A DNA stretch of 64,000 bases from Lingula anatina (lineage: Eukaryota; Brachiopoda; Lingulata; Lingulida; Lingulidae). Of this stretch, positions 43,192-52,951 are shown one piece after another. The notes beneath the pieces were generated by a model. That model did not search any database. It was given only the letters and a program-made list of their open reading frames with translations, and had not been told where the DNA came from. The translations under genes were made by a program, and so were the position numbers. The stretch lies in assembly GCF_001039355.2 (NCBI RefSeq), contig NW_019775519.1, forward strand, positions 72,740-136,739. The letters are read 5' to 3'. Every line of letters starts with the position of its first letter. Positions within the stretch are counted from its first letter, which is position 1.

Positions 43192-43362
43192 GGAAGTACC
43201 GTGGAATGTCCAGTATGCAGTACAATTGTACGCAGAAGAGCCGATCTTAGCCGTCACATTAAGGAACAACACACCGCCATTCGTTACACATGTGACATAT
43301 GCGACCATGCCTTTAAACGTAAAGATCATCTTAAAAATCACATAAGAACAGTTCACAAGTAG
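43192..43362 (+). CDS. ZF28: minimal alternative last exon, two C2H2 fingers
   Basis: Acceptor CATATTTTATTAG; phase 0; 56 residues, the shortest intact exon. GSTVE, finger 1 CPVCSTIVRRRADLSRHIKEQH, linker TAIRYT, finger 2 CDICDHAFKRKDHLKNHIRTVH, then K-TAG. AATAAA at 43816. Confidence 0.86.
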   Translation, partial: GSTVECPVCSTIVRRRADLSRHIKEQHTAIRYTCDICDHAFKRKDHLKNHIRTVHK

Positions 43363-43815
43363 GAACCACCAGAAGCCTATTACTATTTTAAAGCCGGGTT
43401 TGACGTGACATTTGAAAGGCTTGCTGAAATTCTTGTTTTTATTGTCATAGCTTTATTTAGGTATGTGTGCATATGGTAATAATATTAATATATTTTAATA
43501 TAATAATATGATAATAATATTAATATATATTTTAATATATTACTTGTTTTAAGCCAGCATGGGAACTGGAATTACAGTGGTTCAAAAAAGATAACTTATT
43601 TCTCTTTTGTTCTGAATTAAAAATAATGTTGTTGAGCGAATAGATGACCCAGATAGCTTAGTTTTTACACAGGCTATGCTCTGAAGATAATCATGCTAAG
43701 TAGATCTTGGATTAACTGTAGGATATCAGGATTTATATTATGTGTGTATATTTTAGGTGGTGCTAAGGCATATAATCCATGAAGTACGTTTAATTTTATT
43801 TGTACTTGTTGTCTT

Positions 43816-43821
43816 AATAAA
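43816..43821 (+). terminator. Polyadenylation signal after ZF28
   Basis: AATAAA in the ZF28-ZF29 spacer. Confidence 0.4.
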
Positions 43822-43922
43822 GTATAAAGCTAACCAAACTTCTCACCTCTCTCTACCTCCTCTATTACCCTTGTGTCTGCAAATATGATCATTATTGAGT
43901 GACTGAATGTGACTTGGTCTTG

Positions 43923-43935
43923 GTGAGCACCATGT
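43923..43935 (+). promoter_or_regulatory. Selector-like element before ZF29
   Basis: GTGAGCACC exact, then ATGT. Confidence 0.5.
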
Positions 43936-44033
43936 ATAGAAACCTACAGGAACTGGACTTGTACCTTTTCAAAAAAAAAAATGAATTAGATAGTCCATAT
44001 TAGCCATTCCATTCACAGCTGTCTTTCTGCCAG

Positions 44034-44255
44034 GCCCTAATAGACACTGAGTGTGGTATTTGTAACATAAGACTCAACCGCAAAATGGACCTGAAACGCC
44101 ACATGCAAGAACAGCACACGAGTCTCCGCTTTAGGTGCGGCATCTGCCATAGTGTGTTCAAGAGAAAAGATAATCTGAAGGTTCACATCCGAACACTTCA
44201 TCTCAGGTATACATTTGGTACCTTCTTCCAAGTGAATTCATTAAATTCCACATAA
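44034..44255 (+). CDS. ZF29: alternative exon, two C2H2 fingers, with an internal donor
   Basis: Acceptor TCTTTCTGCCAG; phase 0. Finger 1 CGICNIRLNRKMDLKRHMQEQH, finger 2 CGICHSVFKRKDNLKVHIRTLH. Read straight through it ends YTFGTFFQVNSLNST at 44255 (73 residues). A good donor (CATCTCAG|GTATAC, 44206/44207, phase 2) instead joins in frame to 44500-44590. I favour the spliced form because it restores the tail motif seen in neighbours. Confidence 0.82.
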   Translation, partial: ALIDTECGICNIRLNRKMDLKRHMQEQHTSLRFRCGICHSVFKRKDNLKVHIRTLHLRYTFGTFFQVNSLNST

Positions 44256-44499
44256 GTTAATAAAATTGGTAGCATTTATTAAGTTTTTTTTAAAGCGTAA
44301 AATTCAGAGTGAGATATCGATTGAGAAAATTATTGTTTTTAAGGGAATTTCTAATGTTTTTGTGATGTTTGTTGCTGTATCAAGCATTTAGTAGTTAGAT
44401 CATACACTTGATATCCCAAGTCTTTTTCATTATAAACAGCTTTTTTGAAATTATTCCTCAGTTCATAAGTCATTTACCTTCTGTTTTACCTCTTTCAAG

Positions 44500-44590
44500 G
44501 AATCTACTTCTACAGAAGGAAACTGATGAATTTATAGCTTCTAACATCATTGTTGGTTCAGAAACTGAAGGATTACAGGGATTCAAGTAG
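44500..44590 (+). CDS. ZF29 tail exon (second part of a split alternative end)
   Basis: Acceptor ACCTCTTTCAAG at 44499. Joined to 44206 it reads ..HLRNLLLQKETDEFIASNI, then IVGSETEGLQGFK and TAG. The IASNIIVGSETE stretch parallels YTVVITEEQ (ZF20), FYIIVSDQE (ZF27) and MEVVILGEG (ZF16). AATAAA follows at 44916. Total spliced length 87 residues. Confidence 0.6.
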
Positions 44591-45237
44591 TCCAACTTGT
44601 GAGAAGAACACTTGCTTTTGAGACAGGAGTGCAATCTGCATTGGATCAAATTTTTATCACGCTTAAAGATTATTCTGTTTTTGAAATAGCATGAGATCTT
44701 TCAGATTCTTGCTGAATTCAGATTTCTTTTACTCCGAGACTCATGGTTCATTCATGTTTAATTGGCCTTTTGCAAACAGTCATGCTATCATAAAGATTCC
44801 AACTGCTCATACAGTATGTGGTGTGTGTGTGTGTGTCTACTGTACATGTCTCATCCATGAGAAATGGCCTGACCTCAGCATCAGAGAAACATTCACTAAA
44901 ATAGTGTTTTTTTTTAATAAATCTTTATAATTTAGATTGTGTAAAAAGAAGCACCAAAAAGCTGGAATGAATAATAATTATTTTGATATTTCATCTCAGA
45001 ATAAATTTTCTCCAAAATTGTTCTTGTGAACTTCTAAAATTATTTTACGCAAGTAGCAGAATCTTCTTAACCAAATCTTTCTGTATGAAGGTAGGACACT
45101 GATTAGTGGCATTTCCATATCCTTTTTAAGATTTCTCCAATAAGGCCAATAGCATGGTCTTGTAATAAATATTGTTATCGTGGATAGCTTACTGAGTAAA
45201 GCAGTTAAAACACAAACACCACTTGTTGATTTGAACA
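44591..45237 (+). other. Spacer between ZF29 and ZF30
   Basis: A short GT run near 44820 and AT-rich sequence; AATAAA at 44916-44921 probably ends ZF29 transcripts. No exon recognised. Confidence 0.5.
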
Positions 45238-45238
45238 T

Positions 45239-45251
45239 CAGTGAACACCTG
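45239..45251 (+). promoter_or_regulatory. Strong selector-like element before ZF30
   Basis: CAGTGAACACCTG: thirteen exact bases. Confidence 0.65.
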
Positions 45252-45543
45252 AAATGTTTTAAGAATTAACTAAGTGGGGCACAAATATCTTCTTCTTCCT
45301 GGAGATCCATCAATTCCATAGAAACACATTCAAAAGAAAAATTGTAATGCAAGTCTTGATGTTAGATGAGGACAGTCCCTTATCTAAAACAGCTGTCTCT
45401 AAGGTAGTTTAGAGAAGTCCTCAAAATAACCAGTATGCTCTAGAAATATATGTTTATTTGGATTTTTTTCCTGTTCTTAAACTGTTTTAATTGCCAGGTG
45501 TTAAGTCCTGTCTGTTATTAAGGGTTGGGTCTCTTTTTTAAAG

Positions 45544-45747
45544 GTATTCCTTTACCACCAGTGTCAGCAATGTCAGCGGAGGTTTGCACTACGGCACCAC
45601 TTGGTGCGCCACATGAGTGTGCACCAGGCAATGAAAGAGAGGCCAATGTATCAGTGCCCAGTGCAGGGGTGTGTGCAGAGATATCTGTCCTATGACAGCA
45701 TGCGAAGGCATTTTAAGAGGACTCATCTGAAAAATTTTCACAATTAG
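45544..45747 (+). CDS. ZF30: alternative last exon, C2H2 fingers of a third type
   Basis: Acceptor TCTTTTTTAAAG; phase 0; 67 residues. Finger 1 CQQCQRRFALRHHLVRHMSVH; long linker QAMKERPMYQ; finger 2 CPVQGCVQRYLSYDSMRRHFKRTH with C-X4-C spacing (TFIIIA/GLI-like). This spacing links it to ZF31. AATAAA at 46003-46008. Confidence 0.85.
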   Translation, partial: VFLYHQCQQCQRRFALRHHLVRHMSVHQAMKERPMYQCPVQGCVQRYLSYDSMRRHFKRTHLKNFHN

Positions 45748-46002
45748 ACTAGTTAGAGATGGTGGACTAGACATGCCTAACCAGGGGACTTTTTCTGTGG
45801 TTTTAAAATTGATGTTCAGGTTAAGAGGTTTTTTGATTTTTGACATTGAAATGTTGATAAGTTTATGCACATCTTTTTACACAATTTAAGACACTCATTA
45901 AAAGTAATTCTGTAAAAACATTAAGTGATGTTGTATTAAGGTATTTTAGATATAATATCTCCATCATTTTTATCCAAATTTTATGTCAGATTCTTTAAAA
46001 TC

Positions 46003-46008
46003 AATAAA
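46003..46008 (+). terminator. Polyadenylation signal after ZF30
   Basis: AATAAA about 255 bases after the ZF30 stop; repeated in the second block. Confidence 0.4.
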
Positions 46009-46422
46009 AACAAAAGATTGAACAGAATTTGGTTAGCTCTTAAATCAACCTAATTTATCTTCAAAAGTTTACATAGTTAAAAGTGAATTTTGCAAAACAT
46101 CCGTACAATTCGTTATATAACCAAACATTACCCTCCTAGAATGTATGTAATTATTTTATGCTCAGTAGAATAACAACCTTTTTAAATGGACCTGAGGGTG
46201 GCTGTTATTTTCATCTTTTATACAACTGATTGATGTGTATCATTTCTTTCATTTCATATGACACAAGCGAATAAAAGATATATTATTTTAATACTTGCAC
46301 CTTTTTTTCACATTTTTCACATGAATTTTCAACTTGTTTGATTTTTTTCTGGTGTAGTATATTCACACTTCAAACATAGCCTTTGTCTTTTATTAACAAG
46401 GAGAATCAAGTTTGATTTCTTA

Positions 46423-46433
46423 AGTGAACACCT
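46423..46433 (+). promoter_or_regulatory. Selector-like element before ZF31
   Basis: AGTGAACACCT: eleven exact bases. Confidence 0.6.
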
Positions 46434-46502
46434 ACGTATTGTCCTTGCTTTCTGTATGTACTTTGACAAGCACCATTGTCTCGAAACCCCTATCTCTTCT
46501 AG

Positions 46503-46838
46503 AGAAAGAAAAGTGCCACAGGTCTGCCATTCCACTGCCATTTATGTGGGAGAAGATTCTCAAAATCTCACCACCTAAGAAGGCATTTTGATATCCATCG
46601 TGACAAACGTTCGCGGACGAGATTTCCGTGTCTGCATGAAGGCTGTGGCCATACATTTTTGCGTTGGGATAACATGCGTTCCCACATGCGGACACGGCAT
46701 AGTATTCACTCCGAACAGGAGAACAGTTGTTCAACGCAACGGTTTCCATGTCAGTTTGAAGGATGCGGCCAGTTGTTTGTCCATGTCAAAAGTATGCTTG
46801 ACCACATGAAGAAAACTCATAATATTACTATTCTTTAG
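46503..46838 (+). CDS. ZF31: alternative last exon, three fingers with GLI-type spacing
   Basis: Acceptor CTATCTCTTCTAG; phase 0; 111 residues. Finger 1 CHLCGRRFSKSHHLRRHFDIH; finger 2 CLHEGCGHTFLRWDNMRSH..RH; finger 3 CQFEGCGQLFVHVKSMLDHMKKTH. Fingers 2 and 3 use C-X4-C. It is the only finger exon type in the array with three units. ZF32 differs by four synonymous changes and one K-to-R, which argues that both copies are or were under constraint. Confidence 0.86.
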   Translation, partial: RKKSATGLPFHCHLCGRRFSKSHHLRRHFDIHRDKRSRTRFPCLHEGCGHTFLRWDNMRSHMRTRHSIHSEQENSCSTQRFPCQFEGCGQLFVHVKSMLDHMKKTHNITIL

Positions 46839-47364
46839 CTGGTTCAGACAAGGCAGTATGCAGCGTCTCATACTATATGACCTAATTGATTTAATTTCAT
46901 GTAGATAAGTGTTGCATTTCTTGACAACACCAGTGTCTGTATGAATGAATTGTGCACCAGTACAGGTGTGTGTTTATGATATTTGTGCCATTTCCACAGA
47001 TTGATATTTGCTGTCGTGCATTTACTTGGGAAGGCTGATTTGAATGTTAAAAGATGATTTGTAGTTGTATTTTAAGAATTATGTAATCTTCTTCTTGTTG
47101 AAATATTAAAAAAAATATTCTCTTTGATATTGAGCTGTTTAATTAATGTGTAAAAAAGGAGAGGGGGGGGGTAAAAAGGTAGCTTATTGTGCCTCTGTTG
47201 TTTAGGCAATTTGTTGAAACAAAATGGCTTTTCTTTTGTCAATTTTCCAGTGTAATTTTTCAAGAAAAGAGAAAACATTTTCTTCTGTTGTAAAATCACC
47301 CCCATTAAAAAGCAAAATTTTTTTAAAAATCTGTATAAATCTGACAAAAGTTATCTTAGAGAAT

Positions 47365-47381
47365 TGACATCAGTGAATTCC
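47365..47381 (+). promoter_or_regulatory. Selector-like element before WH1
   Basis: TGACATCAGTGAATTCC: matches TGACACCAGTGAACACC at 14 of 17 positions. Confidence 0.5.
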
Positions 47382-47559
47382 ACATGCATTTGGTTCTTGT
47401 TTGATGTTTTATAGTGGCTTTTTTTCTGCATGAAAAAACAAATATTTACAAACTGTTAGCATTAACATTATTGCTGACCATTCTATCCGTAATATTCCAA
47501 TCTCTGCGTAGGCATTTGTATAATTTCTGTCAACTGTAAGTCTATGGGACCATTACCAG

Positions 47560-47825
47560 ACCCTATCGGACTAACTGTGGATGGATCTATCTCCTAGGGG
47601 ATTCTTGCTAAATTGCAATCAGCCTAAGCGGTTTAGATGTCTGTCAAGCATCTTAGATGTCTGTCATGTCTACTGAAGCTGCTAGGGGGTAATTAACTAT
47701 AGTTTATCAGCTTCAGTAGGCGTCCCAGACATCTAAGCCGCTTAAGTTGAAAGTAATTTAGTGAGAAACCCCTCGGAGATGGATCGATCCTGATAGATTG
47801 ATCTAGGTATGGGAACCCAGTCTAT
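47560..47825. mobile_element. Foldback MITE-like element
   Basis: Imperfect palindrome: AGCCTAAGCGGTTTAGATGT pairs with ACATCTAAGCCGCTTAAG, framed by GGATCTATCTCC.. and ..GGAGATGGATCGATCC. It belongs to the same family as 5558-5802 and 52570-52815. Confidence 0.7.
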
Positions 47826-48085
47826 ATTGCATTTATACACTGCAGTTGGCCAGTTCAAAGAGGAGATCTTTTAAGCTCATTGCTAAATAGGCAGCTTTTT
47901 CTCATTCCAGTAATAAGATTCTAAAAAATGATGAAATATGTTAATAAAATTAGGTTATATGAAAATATACTGCTATTAGCTTTTTGTCTGAAGTTTTGTA
48001 CGGTTTTGTTATTATCTAAGGCATGCCTGCATCTCTCAAATTCTTATGGTTGTGTCAGTAGCTTCTCTACCACAATATTTTTCAG

Positions 48086-48490
48086 TTCCCTTCGACTCCA
48101 CTAACAAGTAATAGCAAAGCACTTCTTATGAATGCAGTTTTGAGATATGCAGGACCAGCTGTGCCTGTAAGAGGCTTGGTCAAAGCCCGAGGAAATGCAT
48201 TCATACGGAAATTCAAATCTGCTGACATTTATCAGGCTTTGGAAGAACTACAGGCCATGGGACTAGGAATAATAGTTGCCTGGCATCACACACAATGTTT
48301 CATGAAAAGACCGCCTCTGGATGTGAAGGACTCTTTGTATTATATTGAGTATGAAGAATACCAACAGCAGTTTTATTTGAAAGACAATTATTTTTCAAAA
48401 CTTGCCGTTAATTTGAAGGAAAATTTAATGAATAGTGTGGAACAACATTTTGGAAAGAGCCACAGATTTTTTAAGAAAACTATACCTTGA
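48086..48490 (+). CDS. WH1: alternative last exon with a winged-helix-like domain (frameshifted tail)
   Basis: Acceptor CAATATTTTTCAG; phase 0; 134 residues with no zinc finger. The core reads VLRYAGPAVPVRGL, FIRKFKSADIYQALEELQ, MGLGIIVAWH, CFMKRPPLD. WH4 and WH5 have the same pattern [H/Y]-x-GP, KFKSA, LExLGLG, F-x-K-x2-P. This fits a helix, recognition helix, beta-wing fold, inferred only. A 2-base deletion near 48466 relative to WH2 replaces the last 25 residues by FFKKTIP and an early stop. Confidence 0.7.
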   Translation, partial: FPSTPLTSNSKALLMNAVLRYAGPAVPVRGLVKARGNAFIRKFKSADIYQALEELQAMGLGIIVAWHHTQCFMKRPPLDVKDSLYYIEYEEYQQQFYLKDNYFSKLAVNLKENLMNSVEQHFGKSHRFFKKTIP

Positions 48491-48743
48491 ATTCCAGGAT
48501 ACCACACCAAAGAATCCAGCCAATCCAATGGCTTCTATATAAGAAATATTACCATATCAAAAGAGTTAGAGATTTTTTTCAGTTATGTTCATATTTTAGA
48601 TTCTCTTACTGTGTTAGTTAAATGGATATTAAGTACATCCTGATCAAGTTTTTATACACCAGAGACACATAAAATTAGATAACTTAAACTATGTCCATAT
48701 AATCTGATATAACAGTTTGGCTGTATATGTCTTAAGTATAGAT

Positions 48744-48758
48744 CACTGTTGAACACCT
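48744..48758 (+). promoter_or_regulatory. Selector-like element between WH1 and ZF32
   Basis: CACTGTTGAACACCT; its duplicate at 51885 (before WH3) is a better match. Its role in this copy depends on whether the duplication is real. Confidence 0.45.
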
Positions 48759-49575
48759 TTCATGTGGGCACACCTACTATTTCTTAAGTTTTGATATAAA
48801 CTGAAAAATTCTTGCATGAATCCTGTGGAATATTTATGTCTTGTCATGTGTGTGTACTCCTAGGTCCCTTTGTAATTACTTCTACAAGGTAATAATAAGT
48901 GGCCGTTACCATGTTTAAGAAATGCACTGTAATTCCTTTTTTTTCTTCTTCTTTTTTTTTTTTTTTTTTTTTTTCTNTAGGTTTTTTGATTTTTGACATT
49001 GAAATGTTGATAAGTTTATGCACATCTTTTTACACAATTTAAGGCACTCATTAAAAGTAATTCTGTAAAAACATTAAGTGATGTTGTATTAAGGTATTTT
49101 AGATATAATATCTCCATCATTTTTATCCAAATTTTATGTCAGATTCTTTAAAATCAATAAAAACAAAAGATTGAACAGAATTTGGTTAGCTCTTAAATCA
49201 ACCTAATTTATCTTCAAAAGTTTACATAGTTAAAAGTGAATTTTGCAAAACATCCGTACAATTCGTTATATAACCAAACATTACCCTCCTAGAATGTATG
49301 TAATTATTTTATGCTCAGTAGAATAACAACTTTTTTAAATGGACCTGAGGGTGGCTGTTATTTTCATCTTTTATACAACTGATTGATGTGTATCATTTCT
49401 TTCATTTCATATGACACAAGCGAATAAGAGATATATTATTTTAATACTTGCACCTTTTTTTCACATTTTTCACATGAATTTTCAACTTGTTTGATTTTTT
49501 TCTGGTGTAGTATATTCACACTTCAAACATAGCCTTTGTCTTTTATTAACAAGGAGAATCAAGTTTGATTTCTTA

Positions 49576-49586
49576 AGTGAACACCT
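49576..49586 (+). promoter_or_regulatory. Selector-like element before ZF32
   Basis: AGTGAACACCT exact, as before ZF31. Confidence 0.6.
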
Positions 49587-49655
49587 ACGTATTGTCCTTG
49601 CTTTCTGTATGTACTTTGACAAGCACCATTGTCTCGAAACCCCTATCTCTTCTAG

Positions 49656-49991
49656 AGAAAGAAAAGTGCCACAGGTCTGCCTTTCCACTGCCATTTATGT
49701 GGGAGAAGATTCTCAAAATCTCACCACCTAAGAAGGCATTTTGATATCCATCGTGACAAACGTTCGCGGACGAGATTTCCATGTCTGCATGAAGGCTGTG
49801 GCCATACATTTTTGCGTTGGGATAACATGCGTTCCCACATGCGGACCCGGCATAGTATTCACTCCGAACAGGAGAACAGTTGTTCAACGCAACGGTTTCC
49901 ATGTCAGTTTGAAGGATGCGGCCAGTTGTTTGTACATGTCAGAAGTATGCTTGACCACATGAAGAAAACTCATAATATTACTATTCTTTAG
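49656..49991 (+). CDS. ZF32: copy of ZF31 (three fingers)
   Basis: Acceptor CTATCTCTTCTAG; phase 0; 111 residues, identical to ZF31 except K-to-R in finger 3 (FVHVRSML). It may be an allele of ZF31 rather than a separate exon, because the copy sits just beyond the N at 48977. Confidence 0.75.
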   Translation, partial: RKKSATGLPFHCHLCGRRFSKSHHLRRHFDIHRDKRSRTRFPCLHEGCGHTFLRWDNMRSHMRTRHSIHSEQENSCSTQRFPCQFEGCGQLFVHVRSMLDHMKKTHNITIL

Positions 49992-50507
49992 CTGGTTCAG
50001 ACAAGGCAGAATGCCACGTCTCATATTATATGACCTAATTGATTTAATTTCATGTAGATAAGTGTTTCATGTCAACACCAGTGTCTGTATGAATGAATTG
50101 TGCACCAGTACAGGTGTGTGTTTATGATATTTGTGCCATTTCCACAGATTGATATTTGCTGTCGTGCATTTACTTGGGAAGGCTGATTTGAATGTTAAAA
50201 GATGATTTGTAGTTGCATTTTAAGAATTATGTAATCTTCTTCTTGTTGAAATATTTAAAAAAATATTCTCTTTGATATTGAGCTGTTTAATTAATGTGTA
50301 AAAAAGGAGAGGGGGGGGGTAAAAAGGTAGCTTATTGTGCCACTGTTGTTTGAGCAATTTGTTGAAACAAAATGGCTTTCCTCTTGTCAATTTTTCAGTT
50401 AATTTTTCAAGAAAAGAGAAGATATTTTCTCCTGTTGTAAAATCACCCCCATTAGAAGCAAACAATTTGTATAAATCTGACAAAAGTTATCTCAGAGAAT
50501 TTTGTAT

Positions 50508-50523
50508 TGACATCAGTGATTCC
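50508..50523 (+). promoter_or_regulatory. Selector-like element before WH2
   Basis: TGACATCAGTGATTCC, slightly decayed relative to the copy before WH1. Confidence 0.4.
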
Positions 50524-50694
50524 TGAATGCATTTGGTTCTCGTTTGATGTTTAATAGTGGCTTTATTTCTGCATGAAAATACAAATATTTACAAACTGTT
50601 AGCATTATTATTTCTGACCATTCTATCCATAATATTCCAATCTCTGCGTAGACATTTGTATAATTTCTGTCAAGTTTAAGTCTATGGGACCATT

Positions 50695-50960
50695 CCCAGA
50701 CCCTATCGGACTAACTGTGGATGGATCTATCTCCTAGGGGATTCTCGCTAAATTTCAATCAGCCTAAGCGGTTTAGATGTCTGTCAAGCAGCTTAGATGT
50801 CTGTTATGTCTACTGAAGCTGCTAGGGGGTAATAAACTATAGTTAATCAGCTTCAGTAGGCGTCCCAGACATCTAAGCCGCTTAAGTTGAAAGTAATTTA
50901 GTGAGAAACCCCTCGGAGATGGATCGATCCTGATAGATTGAACTAGGTATGGGAACCCAG
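50695..50960. mobile_element. Foldback MITE-like element (duplicate)
   Basis: Same element at the same relative position as 47560-47825. Confidence 0.7.
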
Positions 50961-51224
50961 TCTATATTGCATTTTTACACTGCAGTTGGCCAGTTCAAAG
51001 AGGAGATCTTTTAAGCACATTGCTAAATAGGCAGCTTTTTTCATTCCAGTAATAAGATTCTAAAAAATGATGAAATATGTTAATAAAATTAGGTTATGTG
51101 AAAATATACTGCTATTAGCTTTATGTCTGAAGTTTTGTACGGTTTTGTTATTATCCAAGGCATGCCTGCATCTCTCAAATTTTTATGGTTGTGTCAGTAG
51201 CTTCTCTACCACAATATTTTTCAG

Positions 51225-51683
51225 TTCCCTTCGACTCCACTAACAAGTAATAGCAAAGCACTTCTTATGAATGCAGTTTTGAGATATGCAGGACCAGCTG
51301 TGCCTGTAAGAGGCTTGGTCAAAGCCCGAGGAAATGCATTCATACGGAAATTCAAATCTGCTGACATCTATCAGGCTTTGGAAGAACTACAGGCCTTGGG
51401 ACTAGGAATAATAGTTGCCTGGCATCACACACAATGTTTCATGAAAAGGCCACCTCTGGATGTGAAGGACTCTTTGTATTATATTGAGTATGAAGAATAC
51501 CAACAGCAGTTTTATTTGAAAGACAATTATTTTTCAAAACTTGCTGTTAATTTGAAGGAAAATTTAATGAATAGTGTGGAACAACATTTTGGAAAGAGCC
51601 ACACGGATTTTTTAAGAAAACTATACCTTGAATTCCAGGATACCACACCAAAGAATCCAGCCAATCCAATGGCTTCTATATAA
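51225..51683 (+). CDS. WH2: alternative last exon with a winged-helix-like domain (intact copy)
   Basis: Acceptor CAATATTTTTCAG; phase 0; 152 residues. Same core as WH1. The intact C-terminal half continues YIEYEEYQQQFYLKDNYF, then FGKSHTDFLRKLYLEFQDTT, ending PANPMASI. The closing pattern (F-G-x-x-H-x2-F-h-x-x-h-Y-x-E) is echoed in WH4 (FLGNEYARLVREMYIET). Product family not recognised. Confidence 0.75.
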   Translation, partial: FPSTPLTSNSKALLMNAVLRYAGPAVPVRGLVKARGNAFIRKFKSADIYQALEELQALGLGIIVAWHHTQCFMKRPPLDVKDSLYYIEYEEYQQQFYLKDNYFSKLAVNLKENLMNSVEQHFGKSHTDFLRKLYLEFQDTTPKNPANPMASI

Positions 51684-51884
51684 GAAATATTACCATATCA
51701 AAAAAGTTAGAGATTTTTTTCAGTTATGTTCATATTTTAGATTCTCTTACTGTGTTAGGTAAATGGATATTAAGTACATCCTGATCAAGTTTTTATACAC
51801 CAGAGGCACATAAAATTAGATAACTTAAACTATGTCCATATAATCTGATATAACAGTTTGGCTGTATATGTCTTAAGTATAGAT

Positions 51885-51899
51885 CACTAGTGAACACCT
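51885..51899 (+). promoter_or_regulatory. Strong selector-like element before WH3
   Basis: CACTAGTGAACACCT: 14 of 15 bases match, with a TGTGGGTACACC partial match just after. Confidence 0.62.
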
Positions 51900-52569
51900 T
51901 TCATGTGGGTACACCTACTATTTTTTAAGTTTTGATATAAAATGAAAAATTCTTGCATGAATCCTGTGGAATAGTTATGTCTTGTCATGTGTGTGTACTC
52001 CTAGGTCCCTTTATAATTACTTCTACAAGGTAATAATAAGTGGCCGTTACCATGTTTAAGAAATGCACTGTAATTTCTTTTTTTCTTCTTTTGTTTTTTT
52101 GTTTTTTTGTCAGAATCAAGCAAGTCTTTTTTCATAAAAAAACAACTGCATCACAGTGAAATTACATTTCTTTATCATTTTCAAGAAAGTAGTTACACAC
52201 AACTTTTTTTTAATTGCAAAGTTTGAGAATTTTTTTCAAATTCGCCTACAATTAAATACAGACTACTCTCCATTGGTAACCTAGATCTTGTGGTAGAACT
52301 GGATGGTGGGATATCATCAACAGAACAGCATTATTATGTTTGACTCTGTATTTGGATTTGAAAACAATGATTGAATAAAACACATAATGGCTCCAAATTA
52401 ATGTTAGACATCGCACGCCACATTCAGGAAAATTTAGGCCTTTATATCTATTTTTTGCTTTACTCACCTGATGAAGTGAGTAAGGCATTTAATGTCAAAT
52501 TTTGGTCAATTTCTTTTGCTATAGATCAAACTTTTATCATTTAACAATCTTGCCCCTCTTCACTATGAG

Positions 52570-52815
52570 TGGGTTCCCATGCCTAGATCAATCCATCTGG
52601 ATCGTTCTAACTCCCTGGGGAGTCTCACTAAATTGCTATCTACTTAACCAGCTTAATTGTCTGTCACACCTACAGAATCAGCTTGGGAGTAAAGATAATT
52701 ACCCCCAAACAACTTGGCTAGGCAGTGCAGACATTTTAGCCGGTTAAGTTGATAGCAATTTAGGGAGACTCCCCAAGGAGATAGATCGATCCAAATATCT
52801 GTGGGAATGGTCCCT
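52570..52815. mobile_element. Foldback MITE-like element
   Basis: Left arm CTAACTCCCTGGGGAGTCTC, right arm GGGAGACTCCCCAAGGAGAT, with TTAACCAGCTTAA / TTAGCCGGTTAAG pairing inside. The outer ends GTGGGTTCCCATGCC and GTGGGAATGGTCCC are also related in inverted sense. Confidence 0.7.
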
Positions 52816-52951
52816 AACATTTTGACTCTAACGCAGTGATTTTGATTTTTTAGAACTCTGTGTTTGGAATTGTTTGTTGGGTTTTTAAGGGATTTTGTCA
52901 AATATATCAATAAGCATATTATACGAGATTTTCTTCCTTCAAAAATTCCAG

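Larger units (their letters stand above)
45820..48960. repeat. Duplicated block A (ZF31 + WH1)
   Basis: Matches 48979-52110 with only scattered substitutions and small indels. The second copy starts directly after the N at 48977. This is either a recent tandem duplication or two alleles joined in series. Confidence 0.8.
48979..52110. repeat. Duplicated block B (ZF32 + WH2)
   Basis: Second copy of block A, starting directly after the N at 48977. The MITE, both exons and the selectors are all repeated in order. Confidence 0.8.

Noticed and set aside
43018-43356. 112-residue minus-strand frame opposite ZF28
   Set aside because: Shadow of the plus-strand finger exon; composition is unlike a folded protein, whereas the plus strand has a full two-finger exon with splice site.
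46432-46749. 105-residue minus-strand frame opposite ZF31 (and its copy at 49585-49902)
   Set aside because: Reverse-strand shadow of the three-finger exon; all conserved residues and the acceptor are on the plus strand.
20130-46838. Tandem array read as a cluster of independent small zinc-finger genes
   Set aside because: Almost every unit lacks its own promoter-like sequence and suitable start codon, several have no early ATG at all, and all acceptors are phase 0, matching a single upstream donor.
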